Shown piece after piece: positions 17,822 through 26,247 of a stretch of DNA of 64,000 nt. The translations under genes were made by a program, and so were the position numbers. Where the stretch lies: assembly GCF_900113525.1 (NCBI RefSeq), contig NZ_FOPP01000001.1, forward strand, positions 434,001 to 498,000, in the 5' to 3' direction. Positions within the stretch are counted from its first letter, which is position 1. Each line of letters starts with the position of its first letter. The DNA comes from Pedobacter insulae (GTDB taxonomy: Bacteria; Bacteroidota; Bacteroidia; Sphingobacteriales; Sphingobacteriaceae). Under the pieces are notes generated by a model, which saw only the letters and a program-made list of their open reading frames with translations, was not told the origin of the DNA and ran no database searches.

Positions 17822-20047
17822 TTAAAAGCCTAATTTTTTATCGAGCTCAGTTTGTTCCTGTTCAGAAGGGGGGGCATATTGATCACAGTCAACGACAATA
17901 TTCAGCCCATCTTTTGGGGGTTCGAAGTCAGCCTTACTTACTTTTAATTTGGGATTTGCGTATACCCGTTTCATAAAGCCTGCAAAGATTGGTAATGCCG
18001 AATTCGCTCCCTCCCCATCTCTTGTACTTGTAAAGTGAAACGCTCGATCTTCACAGCCTGTCCAAATACCTGCTACAATATCAGGAGATATAGCCATAAA
18101 CCAACCATCGGAGTTGTTTTGAGTTGTTCCCGTCTTTCCACCAATCGGGGTCTTTATTCCATATTTTCCACTTAACCGCCAGCCTGTACCTCCAGTAATA
18201 ACCCCTCTTAACATCCTTGTCATTACATATGCAGCCTCTTCGTTCATGGCCAACTTCACAAGTGGCTTACTATCATATAATACTACGCCATTTTTATCTT
18301 CAATTCGTGTAATGTAAGTAGGTTGAATCCAAGCGCCCTTATTTGCAAACACACCATATGCCCCTACCATATCATAAATTGAAGCGTCAAAAGAGCCTAA
18401 ACAGATAGAGGGTACAGCTGGAACGTCGGAAGTGATTCCCATTTTTTTGATTTCATTTACTACGGCAGTAGGGCCTACTTCATTCATTAGGTAGGCAGCA
18501 ATATAATTTTGGGAATAAGCTAAACCTTTTTGTAAGGTTATTGGTCCGGGTATGGTGCCCGATGATCGTGGAGTCCAATCTTCACTTCCCGGATTTTTAA
18601 TGGTAACCGGAACATTCGGTACGGGTTGGCAAGGGGAGTAGCCGTTTTCTATAGCAACAGCATAAGTAAAAGGTTTTGCAGTTGAGCCAACTTGTCTGGT
18701 TCCCATTTTAACTTGGTCATACTTAAAATGTTCGTAATTAATACCGCCCACCCAAGCTTTGATATAGCCCGTTTTAGGATCCATTGCCATCATCGCATTA
18801 CGCAGTAGTAGTTTATAGTATTTTACGGAATCGATAGGTTTCATCAAAGTATCAATATTCCCTTTCCAGCTAAAAATGCTCAGATTTGTGGGAGTATTAA
18901 AATCTGCTGTAATCTCTTCTTCAGACTTTCCTTCTAGGATTAAAGATTTGTACCGATCTGACCTTTTTATCCCTTGTTGGATCTGCATTTCCATTCCTTT
19001 AAATGGATTTCGGCCTTTCCAGCTATTGCTAAATTGTTTCTGAAGAATTTTCATATACTCTTTTTGCGCCTCTTCCGCATAAACTTGCATATCGTAATTA
19101 ACGGTCGTAATGATTTTTAAACCATCTCTATCTAGATCATAAGGCACCCCATTTTTGGTGATCGACCGCTCTTCTAAGATCTTTTTCACTTCAGATTTCA
19201 CGATTGCTCTAAAGTAAGGGGCAATCCCATCATTAGAGGTGGCGGCATTGAAGTGCAGGTTAAGCGGTTTTTCTTTAAATAGGTCAAACTCCTGCTGACT
19301 TAAAAAATTTTCTTTCACCATAAGGGCCATAATGGTATTCCGTCTGCCCATTGATCTTTCCGGATTTCGTGTTGGGGAATAGCGTGTGATCCCTCTTAAT
19401 ATTCCTACTAATGTGGCCGCTTGCGGAACCGTTAACTTGTCGGCCGTTGTATTGAAATATACTCGTGCTGCCGATTTAATTCCATATGCCTGGTTTCCAA
19501 AATCAACCGTGTTTAAGTACATGGTAATGATTTCTTCTTTGGTATAGTTGCGTTCTAGTTTAACCGCGATTACCCACTCCTGAAATTTTTGTATAATTCT
19601 TTTTAAGTAATTTTTTTGGCGTCCTTCTTCTGAAAACAAGTTCAACGCCAACTGTTGTGTGATGGTACTTCCTCCTTGCTTTTTACCCATCATGGCATAA
19701 GCAAAAATGGTAAATGTACGTTTAAAATCTATTCCGGAATGCGATTTGAAACGGATATCTTCCGTCGCGATTAACGCATTAATTACATTTGGTGAGATTT
19801 GAGCATAACCTACATTCGACCTGTTTTTAACGAAATAAGTCCCTAATACTTTCCCATCTTCCGAAATAACTTCGGTAGCCTCGTTGCTCTTTGGGTTTTC
19901 GATGGCTCTAAATGAAGGGATTTCACCAAATAAGCCGAAACCTATGCAAACTATAAATAGGGCAAAAAGTATTAATCCCCCGAATAGAAGTTTCCATATA
20001 CGACGATTGTATTTTTTAGTTAATTCCGGGCTTAACGGTTTAGTCAT
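17822..20047 (-). CDS. Class A penicillin-binding protein (bifunctional peptidoglycan synthase)
   Basis: The 741-residue protein has one N-terminal transmembrane helix (about 19-42), then a GT51 glycosyltransferase domain with catalytic Glu in ALIATEDIRFKSHSGIDF (about 91-108) and GGSTITQQLALNLF. The transpeptidase domain follows, with SxxK in GSTAKPF, SxN in SQNYIA and KTG in GGKTGTTQ. It polymerises and cross-links peptidoglycan in the periplasm. It is of the PBP1A (mrcA/ponA) type. It lies seven bases after porW and just before uvrC on the same strand, so the three genes probably form one unit. Confidence 0.95.
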   Translation of the reverse strand: MTKPLSPELTKKYNRRIWKLLFGGLILFALFIVCIGFGLFGEIPSFRAIENPKSNEATEVISEDGKVLGTYFVKNRSNVGYAQISPNVINALIATEDIRFKSHSGIDFKRTFTIFAYAMMGKKQGGSTITQQLALNLFSEEGRQKNYLKRIIQKFQEWVIAVKLERNYTKEEIITMYLNTVDFGNQAYGIKSAARVYFNTTADKLTVPQAATLVGILRGITRYSPTRNPERSMGRRNTIMALMVKENFLSQQEFDLFKEKPLNLHFNAATSNDGIAPYFRAIVKSEVKKILEERSITKNGVPYDLDRDGLKIITTVNYDMQVYAEEAQKEYMKILQKQFSNSWKGRNPFKGMEMQIQQGIKRSDRYKSLILEGKSEEEITADFNTPTNLSIFSWKGNIDTLMKPIDSVKYYKLLLRNAMMAMDPKTGYIKAWVGGINYEHFKYDQVKMGTRQVGSTAKPFTYAVAIENGYSPCQPVPNVPVTIKNPGSEDWTPRSSGTIPGPITLQKGLAYSQNYIAAYLMNEVGPTAVVNEIKKMGITSDVPAVPSICLGSFDASIYDMVGAYGVFANKGAWIQPTYITRIEDKNGVVLYDSKPLVKLAMNEEAAYVMTRMLRGVITGGTGWRLSGKYGIKTPIGGKTGTTQNNSDGWFMAISPDIVAGIWTGCEDRAFHFTSTRDGEGANSALPIFAGFMKRVYANPKLKVSKADFEPPKDGLNIVVDCDQYAPPSEQEQTELDKKLGF

Positions 20048-20053
20048 ATTGTA

Positions 20054-22810
20054 TTAATAATTAGTTTTAAAAAATTCAAGGTAGCGGTTTAAAGTTGTCC
20101 TGTCCTTAATTTTATCAAAATTTTCTTTACTTATAAAGAAGTTGTTGTAAATATTGGCTGGCACTTTCATTATCTTTGGTAATTGCTTTTTAATTTCCTC
20201 ACTGTATTCGGCGACCTCACTTAAACTATTGAAATTGCCTACATAAATGATTTGGTCTTCTGCTAAGTCAATGAGTTGATGTTTTAGATTTTCACCAGCG
20301 TAGTTACCGCGATTAAATTGGCCAATCCCGAACCGTGATGAACTTACGCTATGTTCCATGCTACCTACACTTACAATGAAATAATAAGTTGTTGATGCGG
20401 CAGTGCTAAACAGACCATCGCTTTTAATATTGTTAACTATCCTCGTACTATCATTCGCTATCGGGGTAATTGGTGGGGTTGGGCTATTTGGCTGGGTAAT
20501 GGGAGCATTCGCTACAGGTGGTGTTTGTACAGGCGTTCCAGCTATGGGATTTACTTTCTGCGCCACAAATTTTTGCTCTGCTTCATCAAAGTCCAACAGA
20601 GCGATTTTTCTCTGTTTAAAAACATCCAGGTTAGCATTAATATAGTCCAAGTGCGCGTTTATTAAGGGTCTTATTAATGAATCTGTAGGATATTGTGTGT
20701 TGATTTTTTCAAATGCGTTAAGCAGGCTATCTAAATTTGCTGTCTTGCCGATTGAAATAGCCTTTAAATAATCATATTGTATTTGTAATGAGTTTCCTGG
20801 GAATCGTTGATTTACTTCGTTGACGCCGGCGATTACGGTAGCATATTCTTTTTTTTCGTAATTGCTAAAGATGTTATTGTAAATTTTGTTAATTTCCAGA
20901 TCTAAGGCGCTCTGTTTAATACTATATGAGGGGTCTAAAATAGTTTTTGCATAGGTTGATGTCGGATAATCCGTTAAGACCAAATTCTTATAGTAATCCG
21001 ACTTAGTCTGGTCTATCCCTTTATAACCTAAATATAAGCTATAGTAAGTCGCCTCTAGGTGATTGTTTTTAGGAAATCTACTGAGTAAGGTTTCGTACAC
21101 TTTAACAGCTTCTTTTTGATCCTCTAAAACCTGTTGGTAAAATCCTGCAATCTCAAAGTAGGCATTTATTATTTCTTGGTTAGATCTTTTCAACTGCTCG
21201 CTGGTTAATGGTAATGAAGCGGTATAAGCCTTTATTTGGGCAGCGGTATCTGGTTTTTCAGTAATGCCAAGAGCGCCGTTGCCATTACTGCCATTTGCTA
21301 TTCCATTTGCGATATTTTGCTGATTTAGTTGTGATGATGATTTGATGCTTTGTCTCCAGTTGTCGCCCAAGGTACGATTGCCCCAGCGCTTTTTAAAATC
21401 GCTAAAACCTCTACTAATAGCGATCGGACTTCCAAAATAAAACGTGTTGCCTTGTTTATTGTTAGTTGAACCTATGTTTAATATTTGCCTTGGGCTTGTG
21501 GTATTCACATCATCAGCCACTAGTTGAGGTTTTGGCTCAAATAGCTGAGCAATTTTTTTTGTCCGCTGTGGCTCGGTTAGTTTTGCAATAAACTGCAATG
21601 TATCTTGTGCACTGATAATCTCATAGCGATTGCTAAGATATTCCAGATTTTGAGACTTCTTTAAAATTTGCTCGTAATTCGGATAATTTTTTGGAAGTGT
21701 ATTGATGGCGCTATCATAATAAAGTTTTGCGGCAATGTAATCCTTCGTGTTCTTAAAATTAAGATCGGCTATTTTAAGGTAGGATAATCCTTTTTGATTT
21801 GAATTAGTTGTGCTCTCTTTAATCGATAATAAATAGAATTCTGTAGCTTTTTGATAGTCGGCATCACTATAATAATCTTCAGCGACCTCATAATAGATCT
21901 GGTCTGTATAATCAAGATTCTTATCATCCTTAATTAATTTCAATAGTTGTGCTTTTCGATTAGAAGTTTGTTGGTTTAGCAAGTCATTAATTCTGATTTT
22001 GCTCAACCGGGCATTAAAATACATTTCAAAGGGAGCATTACTGTGTTCAACTTTAGTATAATTTTTTAAACTCTCTTCATAATTTTTGTCGTACTCATAT
22101 AGCTGACCTAGAATATAAGGCCATCGTGTGCGACTTAACATGTGGCTTGATTCTTTAATGGCTCTTTCCAGATATTCGATCGCTTTTTTATAATCTTGAC
22201 GATTAATGCTCATTTGCGCAAGAGTGGCAAGCGGTTCCCCTTTTTCACGTTTTACCGAATCAAGTGTAACTATTACAGAGTCTAGTAATCGCATGGCCAT
22301 CATTTCATTATTTAGCTGCATGTAAGTTCTGGCTTTCCAGTTTAATGCATTTAGATAGGTGCGTTTATCTTTTTTGTAAGCTCTTTCTACATAATCAAAA
22401 TATTCTGCAGCGTTATAATAATTTCCATTGTAGAAATTGGTTTTACCTAAAAGAATATAAGCCTCATCAATGTAATTACTAAAATTTTTTTCCTGTATAA
22501 TAGTTTGAGCTTTTAAAGCAATATCTGCTAACTCCTGACTTTGGCCAGGGCCGCCAGTTAAATAATCTATGGATGGTGGAGCGATGTTTACGCTTAAGAT
22601 TTGTTCATAATTATCCTTATAAGTTTGGGAAAGACCTTCTTGATAATCATTAAGTAAAACATTTGCGTTATATATATAGTTATATCGTGCGGATAGATTT
22701 TGAAGACGCCTATTTGCTACAGTATCCTTTTGGGTAGAACAAGCCCATAGCATAGCAATTGCTAGGAAGGTTAAAATTAGACAAGCGCTGGTTTTAATGG
22801 GGCTATTCAA
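20054..22810 (-). CDS. porW: T9SS-associated TPR lipoprotein PorW/SprE
   Basis: The protein is about 918 residues with many tetratricopeptide repeats from about residue 85 to 700, for example FSNYIDEAYILLGKTNFYNG and YNAAEYFDYVER. The start of the mature part (CSTQKDTVANRRLQNLSARY) matches PorW/SprE, the lipoprotein that links the PorK/N ring to the Sov translocon. I place the start at the TTG at 22810, because it gives a proper lipoprotein signal ending MLWAC. A longer frame from the TTG at 22885 would leave only two bases to the divergent ATP synthase gene. The C-terminal region is beta-rich and may be a SPOR-like fold. Confidence 0.85.
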   Translation of the reverse strand: MNSPIKTSACLILTFLAIAMLWACSTQKDTVANRRLQNLSARYNYIYNANVLLNDYQEGLSQTYKDNYEQILSVNIAPPSIDYLTGGPGQSQELADIALKAQTIIQEKNFSNYIDEAYILLGKTNFYNGNYYNAAEYFDYVERAYKKDKRTYLNALNWKARTYMQLNNEMMAMRLLDSVIVTLDSVKREKGEPLATLAQMSINRQDYKKAIEYLERAIKESSHMLSRTRWPYILGQLYEYDKNYEESLKNYTKVEHSNAPFEMYFNARLSKIRINDLLNQQTSNRKAQLLKLIKDDKNLDYTDQIYYEVAEDYYSDADYQKATEFYLLSIKESTTNSNQKGLSYLKIADLNFKNTKDYIAAKLYYDSAINTLPKNYPNYEQILKKSQNLEYLSNRYEIISAQDTLQFIAKLTEPQRTKKIAQLFEPKPQLVADDVNTTSPRQILNIGSTNNKQGNTFYFGSPIAISRGFSDFKKRWGNRTLGDNWRQSIKSSSQLNQQNIANGIANGSNGNGALGITEKPDTAAQIKAYTASLPLTSEQLKRSNQEIINAYFEIAGFYQQVLEDQKEAVKVYETLLSRFPKNNHLEATYYSLYLGYKGIDQTKSDYYKNLVLTDYPTSTYAKTILDPSYSIKQSALDLEINKIYNNIFSNYEKKEYATVIAGVNEVNQRFPGNSLQIQYDYLKAISIGKTANLDSLLNAFEKINTQYPTDSLIRPLINAHLDYINANLDVFKQRKIALLDFDEAEQKFVAQKVNPIAGTPVQTPPVANAPITQPNSPTPPITPIANDSTRIVNNIKSDGLFSTAASTTYYFIVSVGSMEHSVSSSRFGIGQFNRGNYAGENLKHQLIDLAEDQIIYVGNFNSLSEVAEYSEEIKKQLPKIMKVPANIYNNFFISKENFDKIKDRTTLNRYLEFFKTNY

Positions 22811-22887
22811 AAATTTAAATTGAGTGTATAAAACAATATAACAAAATGTAAGCAAAAATATTATATTTTTAATCAATCTTAGCAATT

Positions 22888-23127
22888 ATGACAGATCAAG
22901 AAAAAGACGACGTTGGAAAACAGGCGAATAATTTTGCTAAATATACGGGTATGGCTTTTCAAATGTTAGCCACAATCGGCCTCTTTACATTTATTGGTTA
23001 TAAAATTGACGAACGTCAGCCGCACAATAAGGCTATTTATGCGGCCTTGTTTGGTTTTCTAGGAGTTGTTGTTTCTTTGTATTGGGTAATACGCTCATTA
23101 ACTAAAAAGAGAAACTTAAATAAGTAG
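22888..23127 (+). CDS. atpZ: AtpZ-like small membrane protein of the ATP synthase operon
   Basis: The 79-residue protein has two transmembrane helices (about 22-42 and 50-70) and the pattern FQMLATIGLFTFIGYKIDERQ ahead of NKAIYAALFGFLGVVVSLYWVIR. This is the AtpZ/AtpI group, found at the start of many atp operons. AtpZ has been linked to magnesium or calcium transport and to assembly of the c-ring; I infer a similar role from position. It is the first gene of the operon and is divergent from porW, sharing its upstream region. Confidence 0.82.
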   Translation: MTDQEKDDVGKQANNFAKYTGMAFQMLATIGLFTFIGYKIDERQPHNKAIYAALFGFLGVVVSLYWVIRSLTKKRNLNK

Positions 23128-23153
23128 GTTAACAATATATACCCGCTTTATTG

Positions 23154-23161
23154 TACCTTTG
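23154..23161 (+). promoter_or_regulatory. Putative internal promoter element TACCTTTG
   Basis: The octamer fits TAnnTTTG and lies 19 bases before the TTG start of the next gene, inside the 52-base gap after atpZ. No strong -33 box is visible. It could start a second transcript for the ATP synthase genes. Confidence 0.45.
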
Positions 23162-23179
23162 TAGAAAATTATCGATATC

Positions 23180-23569
23180 TTGAATTTAAGACGTTTTATC
23201 TTTTTTTATTTCTTATTTACATTTTTAGTTGCAGGAATTGCCATTGCCTTACCTTATCTTTTTCCTGATACGCTCTTATTGATTGATAAATTCTGGGTTG
23301 TTTTCTCTTTTGTAGTTGGAATAACTTTTATAGCTTATTTGGTGGCTTATTTTGGTATTAAAAGAAAGCCTGAAATGGGGGTCATGGCTATCATGGCATC
23401 GGTTGGATTAAAGATGTTATTTTCGATGGCTTTTATACTCGTTTACGTGCTCTATACACCCGTAAACCGCATACTTTTTGTGTTCAATTTTTTTTCTTTA
23501 TATTTCTTATTTAGCGGCTTTGAAATTTACGCTTTGTTGTGTAACTTGCGCCACTCAATAAAAAAGTAA
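23180..23569 (+). CDS. Small membrane protein of the ATP synthase operon, function unknown
   Basis: This 129-residue protein has four hydrophobic helices (about 5-24, 36-56, 66-90 and 95-120) with short basic loops such as FGIKRKPEMG. The size, four-helix layout and place between atpZ and atpB fit an AtpI-like accessory protein, but I do not recognise specific residues. It starts with TTG (23180) and ends 15 bases before atpB. A similar hypothetical gene commonly stands here in Sphingobacteriaceae, as far as I recall. The role is probably in c-ring assembly or ion handling, by position only. Confidence 0.72.
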   Translation: MNLRRFIFFYFLFTFLVAGIAIALPYLFPDTLLLIDKFWVVFSFVVGITFIAYLVAYFGIKRKPEMGVMAIMASVGLKMLFSMAFILVYVLYTPVNRILFVFNFFSLYFLFSGFEIYALLCNLRHSIKK

Positions 23570-23583
23570 AAAACATACAGTAA

Positions 23584-24744
23584 ATGCACTTCAGTCATAT
23601 TTTTAAATCAAAAAAAATTGCACAAAGCACTGCTTTTGCGCTTTTTTTAGCATTTTTTAGTCTAAATGTTTCTGCACATCCAGCTTCAGAAGCCCCAGTT
23701 TCGACAGAAAATCATGCAACAGCTGCTGCAGACGGAGCCAAAGAAGAGAAGTTTGATATTACTGGTTTTATTTTACATCACATTGCTGATGCACATAGTT
23801 TCCATGTTCTTGGAGAAGGTGAGGGTTCAATTAGTATTCCGCTTCCAGTAATTTTATGGACGGATAATGGTTTAGTTACGTTTATGTCCAGTGAATTCCA
23901 TCATGACGATCAAGGGAAGCATATAGTTGAAAGGAATGGTCAGCGTTTCGTTAACTATCACGAAAAAATTTATGTAGCGTCTGCAACTCCAAATGCCCAC
24001 GGCGAATATGTGGATGTGGATGCAAAGCATAAGGTGGCGAATGTAATGCCATTGGATTTTTCGATTACGAAGAATGTTTTTACTTTAATTTTTTCCGCAG
24101 TCGTATTAATCATTGTTTTTGTGCGTGTTGCAAATGCTTATGCTAAGCGCAAAGGTAAATCTCCAAAAGGCTTCCAGTCATTAATTGAGCCAGTTATTTT
24201 GTTTATCAGAGATGATATTGCTATTCCTAATTTGGGCGCTAAGTATGAAGGTTATATGCCGTATTTATTAACCATATTCTTCTTTATTTGGTTTAATAAT
24301 ATATTGGGGATGGTGCCTATTTTTCCTGGGGGTGCAAACTTAACAGGTAATATCAACCTTACGCTAGTATTATCTGTCATTACATTTTTGATAACAAACG
24401 TGAAAGCGAATGGTCATTATTGGAAACATATTTTTTGGATGCCAGGTGTTCCTGTTCCAATGAAGATATTTTTAGCTCCATTGGAATTAATGGGCATTTT
24501 CACTAAGCCTATTGCTTTGATGATACGTTTGTTTGCGAACATTACTGCTGGTCATATTTTGGTATTAGCTTTATTATGTTTAATCTTTGTGTTTAAATCT
24601 GCTTTTATTGCGCCAGTTTCCGTGGTATTCGTAGTGTTTATTAGCATGATTGAATTATTAGTAGGTTTTATACAGGCCTTTATATTTACGGTTTTAACCG
24701 CATTATTTATTGGTCTGGCTGTGCAGGAGCATGGCGAACATTAA
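23584..24744 (+). CDS. atpB: ATP synthase F0 subunit a
   Basis: The 386-residue protein is much longer than the 270 residues of E. coli AtpB. The extra part is N-terminal: a cleaved signal (about 1-33, ending NVSAHP) and a His-rich extracytoplasmic segment (FILHHIADAHSFHVLGEGE). The membrane part begins near residue 155 and has the conserved helix MIRLFANITAGHILVL, whose Arg is essential for proton flow, and IELLVGFIQAFIFTVLTALFI. The long N-terminus is usual in Bacteroidota. It lies 37 bases before atpE. Confidence 0.96.
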   Translation: MHFSHIFKSKKIAQSTAFALFLAFFSLNVSAHPASEAPVSTENHATAAADGAKEEKFDITGFILHHIADAHSFHVLGEGEGSISIPLPVILWTDNGLVTFMSSEFHHDDQGKHIVERNGQRFVNYHEKIYVASATPNAHGEYVDVDAKHKVANVMPLDFSITKNVFTLIFSAVVLIIVFVRVANAYAKRKGKSPKGFQSLIEPVILFIRDDIAIPNLGAKYEGYMPYLLTIFFFIWFNNILGMVPIFPGGANLTGNINLTLVLSVITFLITNVKANGHYWKHIFWMPGVPVPMKIFLAPLELMGIFTKPIALMIRLFANITAGHILVLALLCLIFVFKSAFIAPVSVVFVVFISMIELLVGFIQAFIFTVLTALFIGLAVQEHGEH

Positions 24745-24775
24745 TTAGAAACAATATTGTTTACATATAAATTAA

Positions 24776-24997
<222 letters not shown>

Positions 24998-25005
24998 AAA
25001 ACAAG

Positions 25006-25034
25006 ATTTCGGAGCGGTTGGCTCCGAAATTTTA
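25006..25034 (+). terminator. Intra-operon hairpin between atpE and atpF (possible partial terminator)
   Basis: The arms 25006-25015 and 25021-25030 are perfectly complementary (10 bp) around a five-base loop, followed by TTTATT. It sits in the 72-base gap between atpE and atpF. It could be a leaky terminator or a 3'-end stabilising structure for an atpE-ending transcript. Confidence 0.6.
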
Positions 25035-25069
25035 TTGAAATTTTGTAAACAACAATAAAATAATATAAA

Positions 25070-25564
25070 ATGGATTTATTTAGTCCCAGTATTGGTTTAA
25101 TCGTTTGGAGTGGCGTTGTATTTCTTACATTGCTTTTTATTTTAGCAAAATTTGCTTGGAAGCCAGTAATGGCGGCTATCAAAGAACGTGAGCAATTTAT
25201 TGACGATGCTTTAAACAAGGCAGAATTGGCTAAACAAGAAATGGCTAGATTAACTGCACAAAACGAAGACTTGATGAAACAAGCTCGTTCTGAGCGCGAT
25301 GAGATCTTGAAAGAAGCAAAGACGCTGAAGGATAACATCGTTAACGAAGCTAAAACACAGGCTCAAACAGAAGGTGCTAAATTGATTGAAAAGGCTCGTA
25401 TTGAGATTGAGAATCAAAAGAAAGCAGCTTTAGCTGAATTAAAAGGACAAGTTTCTACTTTGTCTTTAGATATCGCAGAGCGGGTTCTACGTAGTCAATT
25501 AGATGATAAAGCAAAACAACAGGATTTGGTAAACAACCTGTTAAAAGATGTGGAATTAAATTAA
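25070..25564 (+). CDS. atpF: ATP synthase F0 subunit b
   Basis: The 164-residue protein has one N-terminal transmembrane helix (about 5-27, LIVWSGVVFLTLLFILAKF), then a conserved WKPVMAAIKEREQFI turn and a long charged helix (about 35-150) with the heptad pattern of the peripheral stalk. It holds the F1 head to subunit a. Length and layout are normal. It lies between atpE and atpH. Confidence 0.95.
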   Translation: MDLFSPSIGLIVWSGVVFLTLLFILAKFAWKPVMAAIKEREQFIDDALNKAELAKQEMARLTAQNEDLMKQARSERDEILKEAKTLKDNIVNEAKTQAQTEGAKLIEKARIEIENQKKAALAELKGQVSTLSLDIAERVLRSQLDDKAKQQDLVNNLLKDVELN

Positions 25565-25668
25565 GTTATAAGTATTACGTTTTAAGTTATAGGTATTTAG
25601 GTTTAAGTTTTAGATTTTTAATCGACAACTGAACTTACAACTTACAGCTTACAACTTACAACTAAGAA
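25565..25668. repeat. Degenerate tandem/inverted repeats between atpF and atpH
   Basis: The 107-base gap has copies of AAGTTATAAG- and TTTAAGTT-like words on the left (25565-25615), and ACTTACAACTTACAGCTTAC-like words on the right (25634-25664). The two sides are imperfect reverse complements, so the transcript could fold into a long weak hairpin. Similar word patterns occur at 27822-27851 and 42117-42182, which suggests a dispersed intergenic repeat family. Confidence 0.55.
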
Positions 25669-25671
25669 TAT

Positions 25672-26208
25672 ATGTCAAGTAAAGCAGCAAGTAGATACGC
25701 AAAATCATTAATCGATCTTTCTATAGAGCAAAACGCTTTAGAGGAGTTGAAAAATGATATGGTGCTATTTGAAGATGTTGTTGATAACAACAGTGAATTG
25801 GAGGCGATCTTAAAAAACCCTATCGTTCCTTTAGATAAGAAGTCTGGGATTTTGAAGGAGGTTTTTGGCAACAAAGTTCATCATATTACCCAAAGCTTTT
25901 TAAAATTGGTTGTGAATAAAGGTAGAGCTGGGATTTTGTTTGAAACATCGAAACAGTTTATTCATCAATACAATTTAATGAAGGGTATTGTAACTGCAGA
26001 AGTGACTTCGGCTATTGCATTAACTGATGACAATAGAAAAGAGATCGTAAGTTTAGTAAAAAAAGAACTAGGCGCCAATGAGGTTGTTGTTAAAGAAAAA
26101 GTTGACGAGAAATTAATCGGTGGCTTTGTTTTAAAAGTTGGCGATAAGCAATTTGATGCTAGTATTGCTAGCGGTTTAAATAAATTGAAAAGAGAATTTG
26201 CACTGTAA
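25672..26208 (+). CDS. atpH: ATP synthase F1 subunit delta
   Basis: The 178-residue protein matches AtpH: an N-terminal helical bundle (SSKAASRYAKSLIDLSIEQ at the start, then LKNPIVPLDKKSGIL), and a C-terminal part with VTAEVTSAIALTDD and the closing GGFVLKVGDKQFDASIASGLNKL. It links the peripheral stalk to the alpha subunits of F1. It follows atpF after a repeat-filled gap and is 39 bases before atpA. Confidence 0.95.
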   Translation: MSSKAASRYAKSLIDLSIEQNALEELKNDMVLFEDVVDNNSELEAILKNPIVPLDKKSGILKEVFGNKVHHITQSFLKLVVNKGRAGILFETSKQFIHQYNLMKGIVTAEVTSAIALTDDNRKEIVSLVKKELGANEVVVKEKVDEKLIGGFVLKVGDKQFDASIASGLNKLKREFAL

Positions 26209-26247
26209 AAAGCAAGTAAAAAAAGAATTTAAAAAAACAGAAATATT

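Noticed and set aside
20403-20645. A hydrophobic 80-codon plus-strand frame inside porW
   Set aside because: It is antisense to a proline- and asparagine-rich linker of porW, which explains its composition.
25565-25668. Possible small CRISPR array in the atpF-atpH gap
   Set aside because: The repeat words are only 8-12 bases, imperfect and lack regular spacers. No cas genes are in the window.
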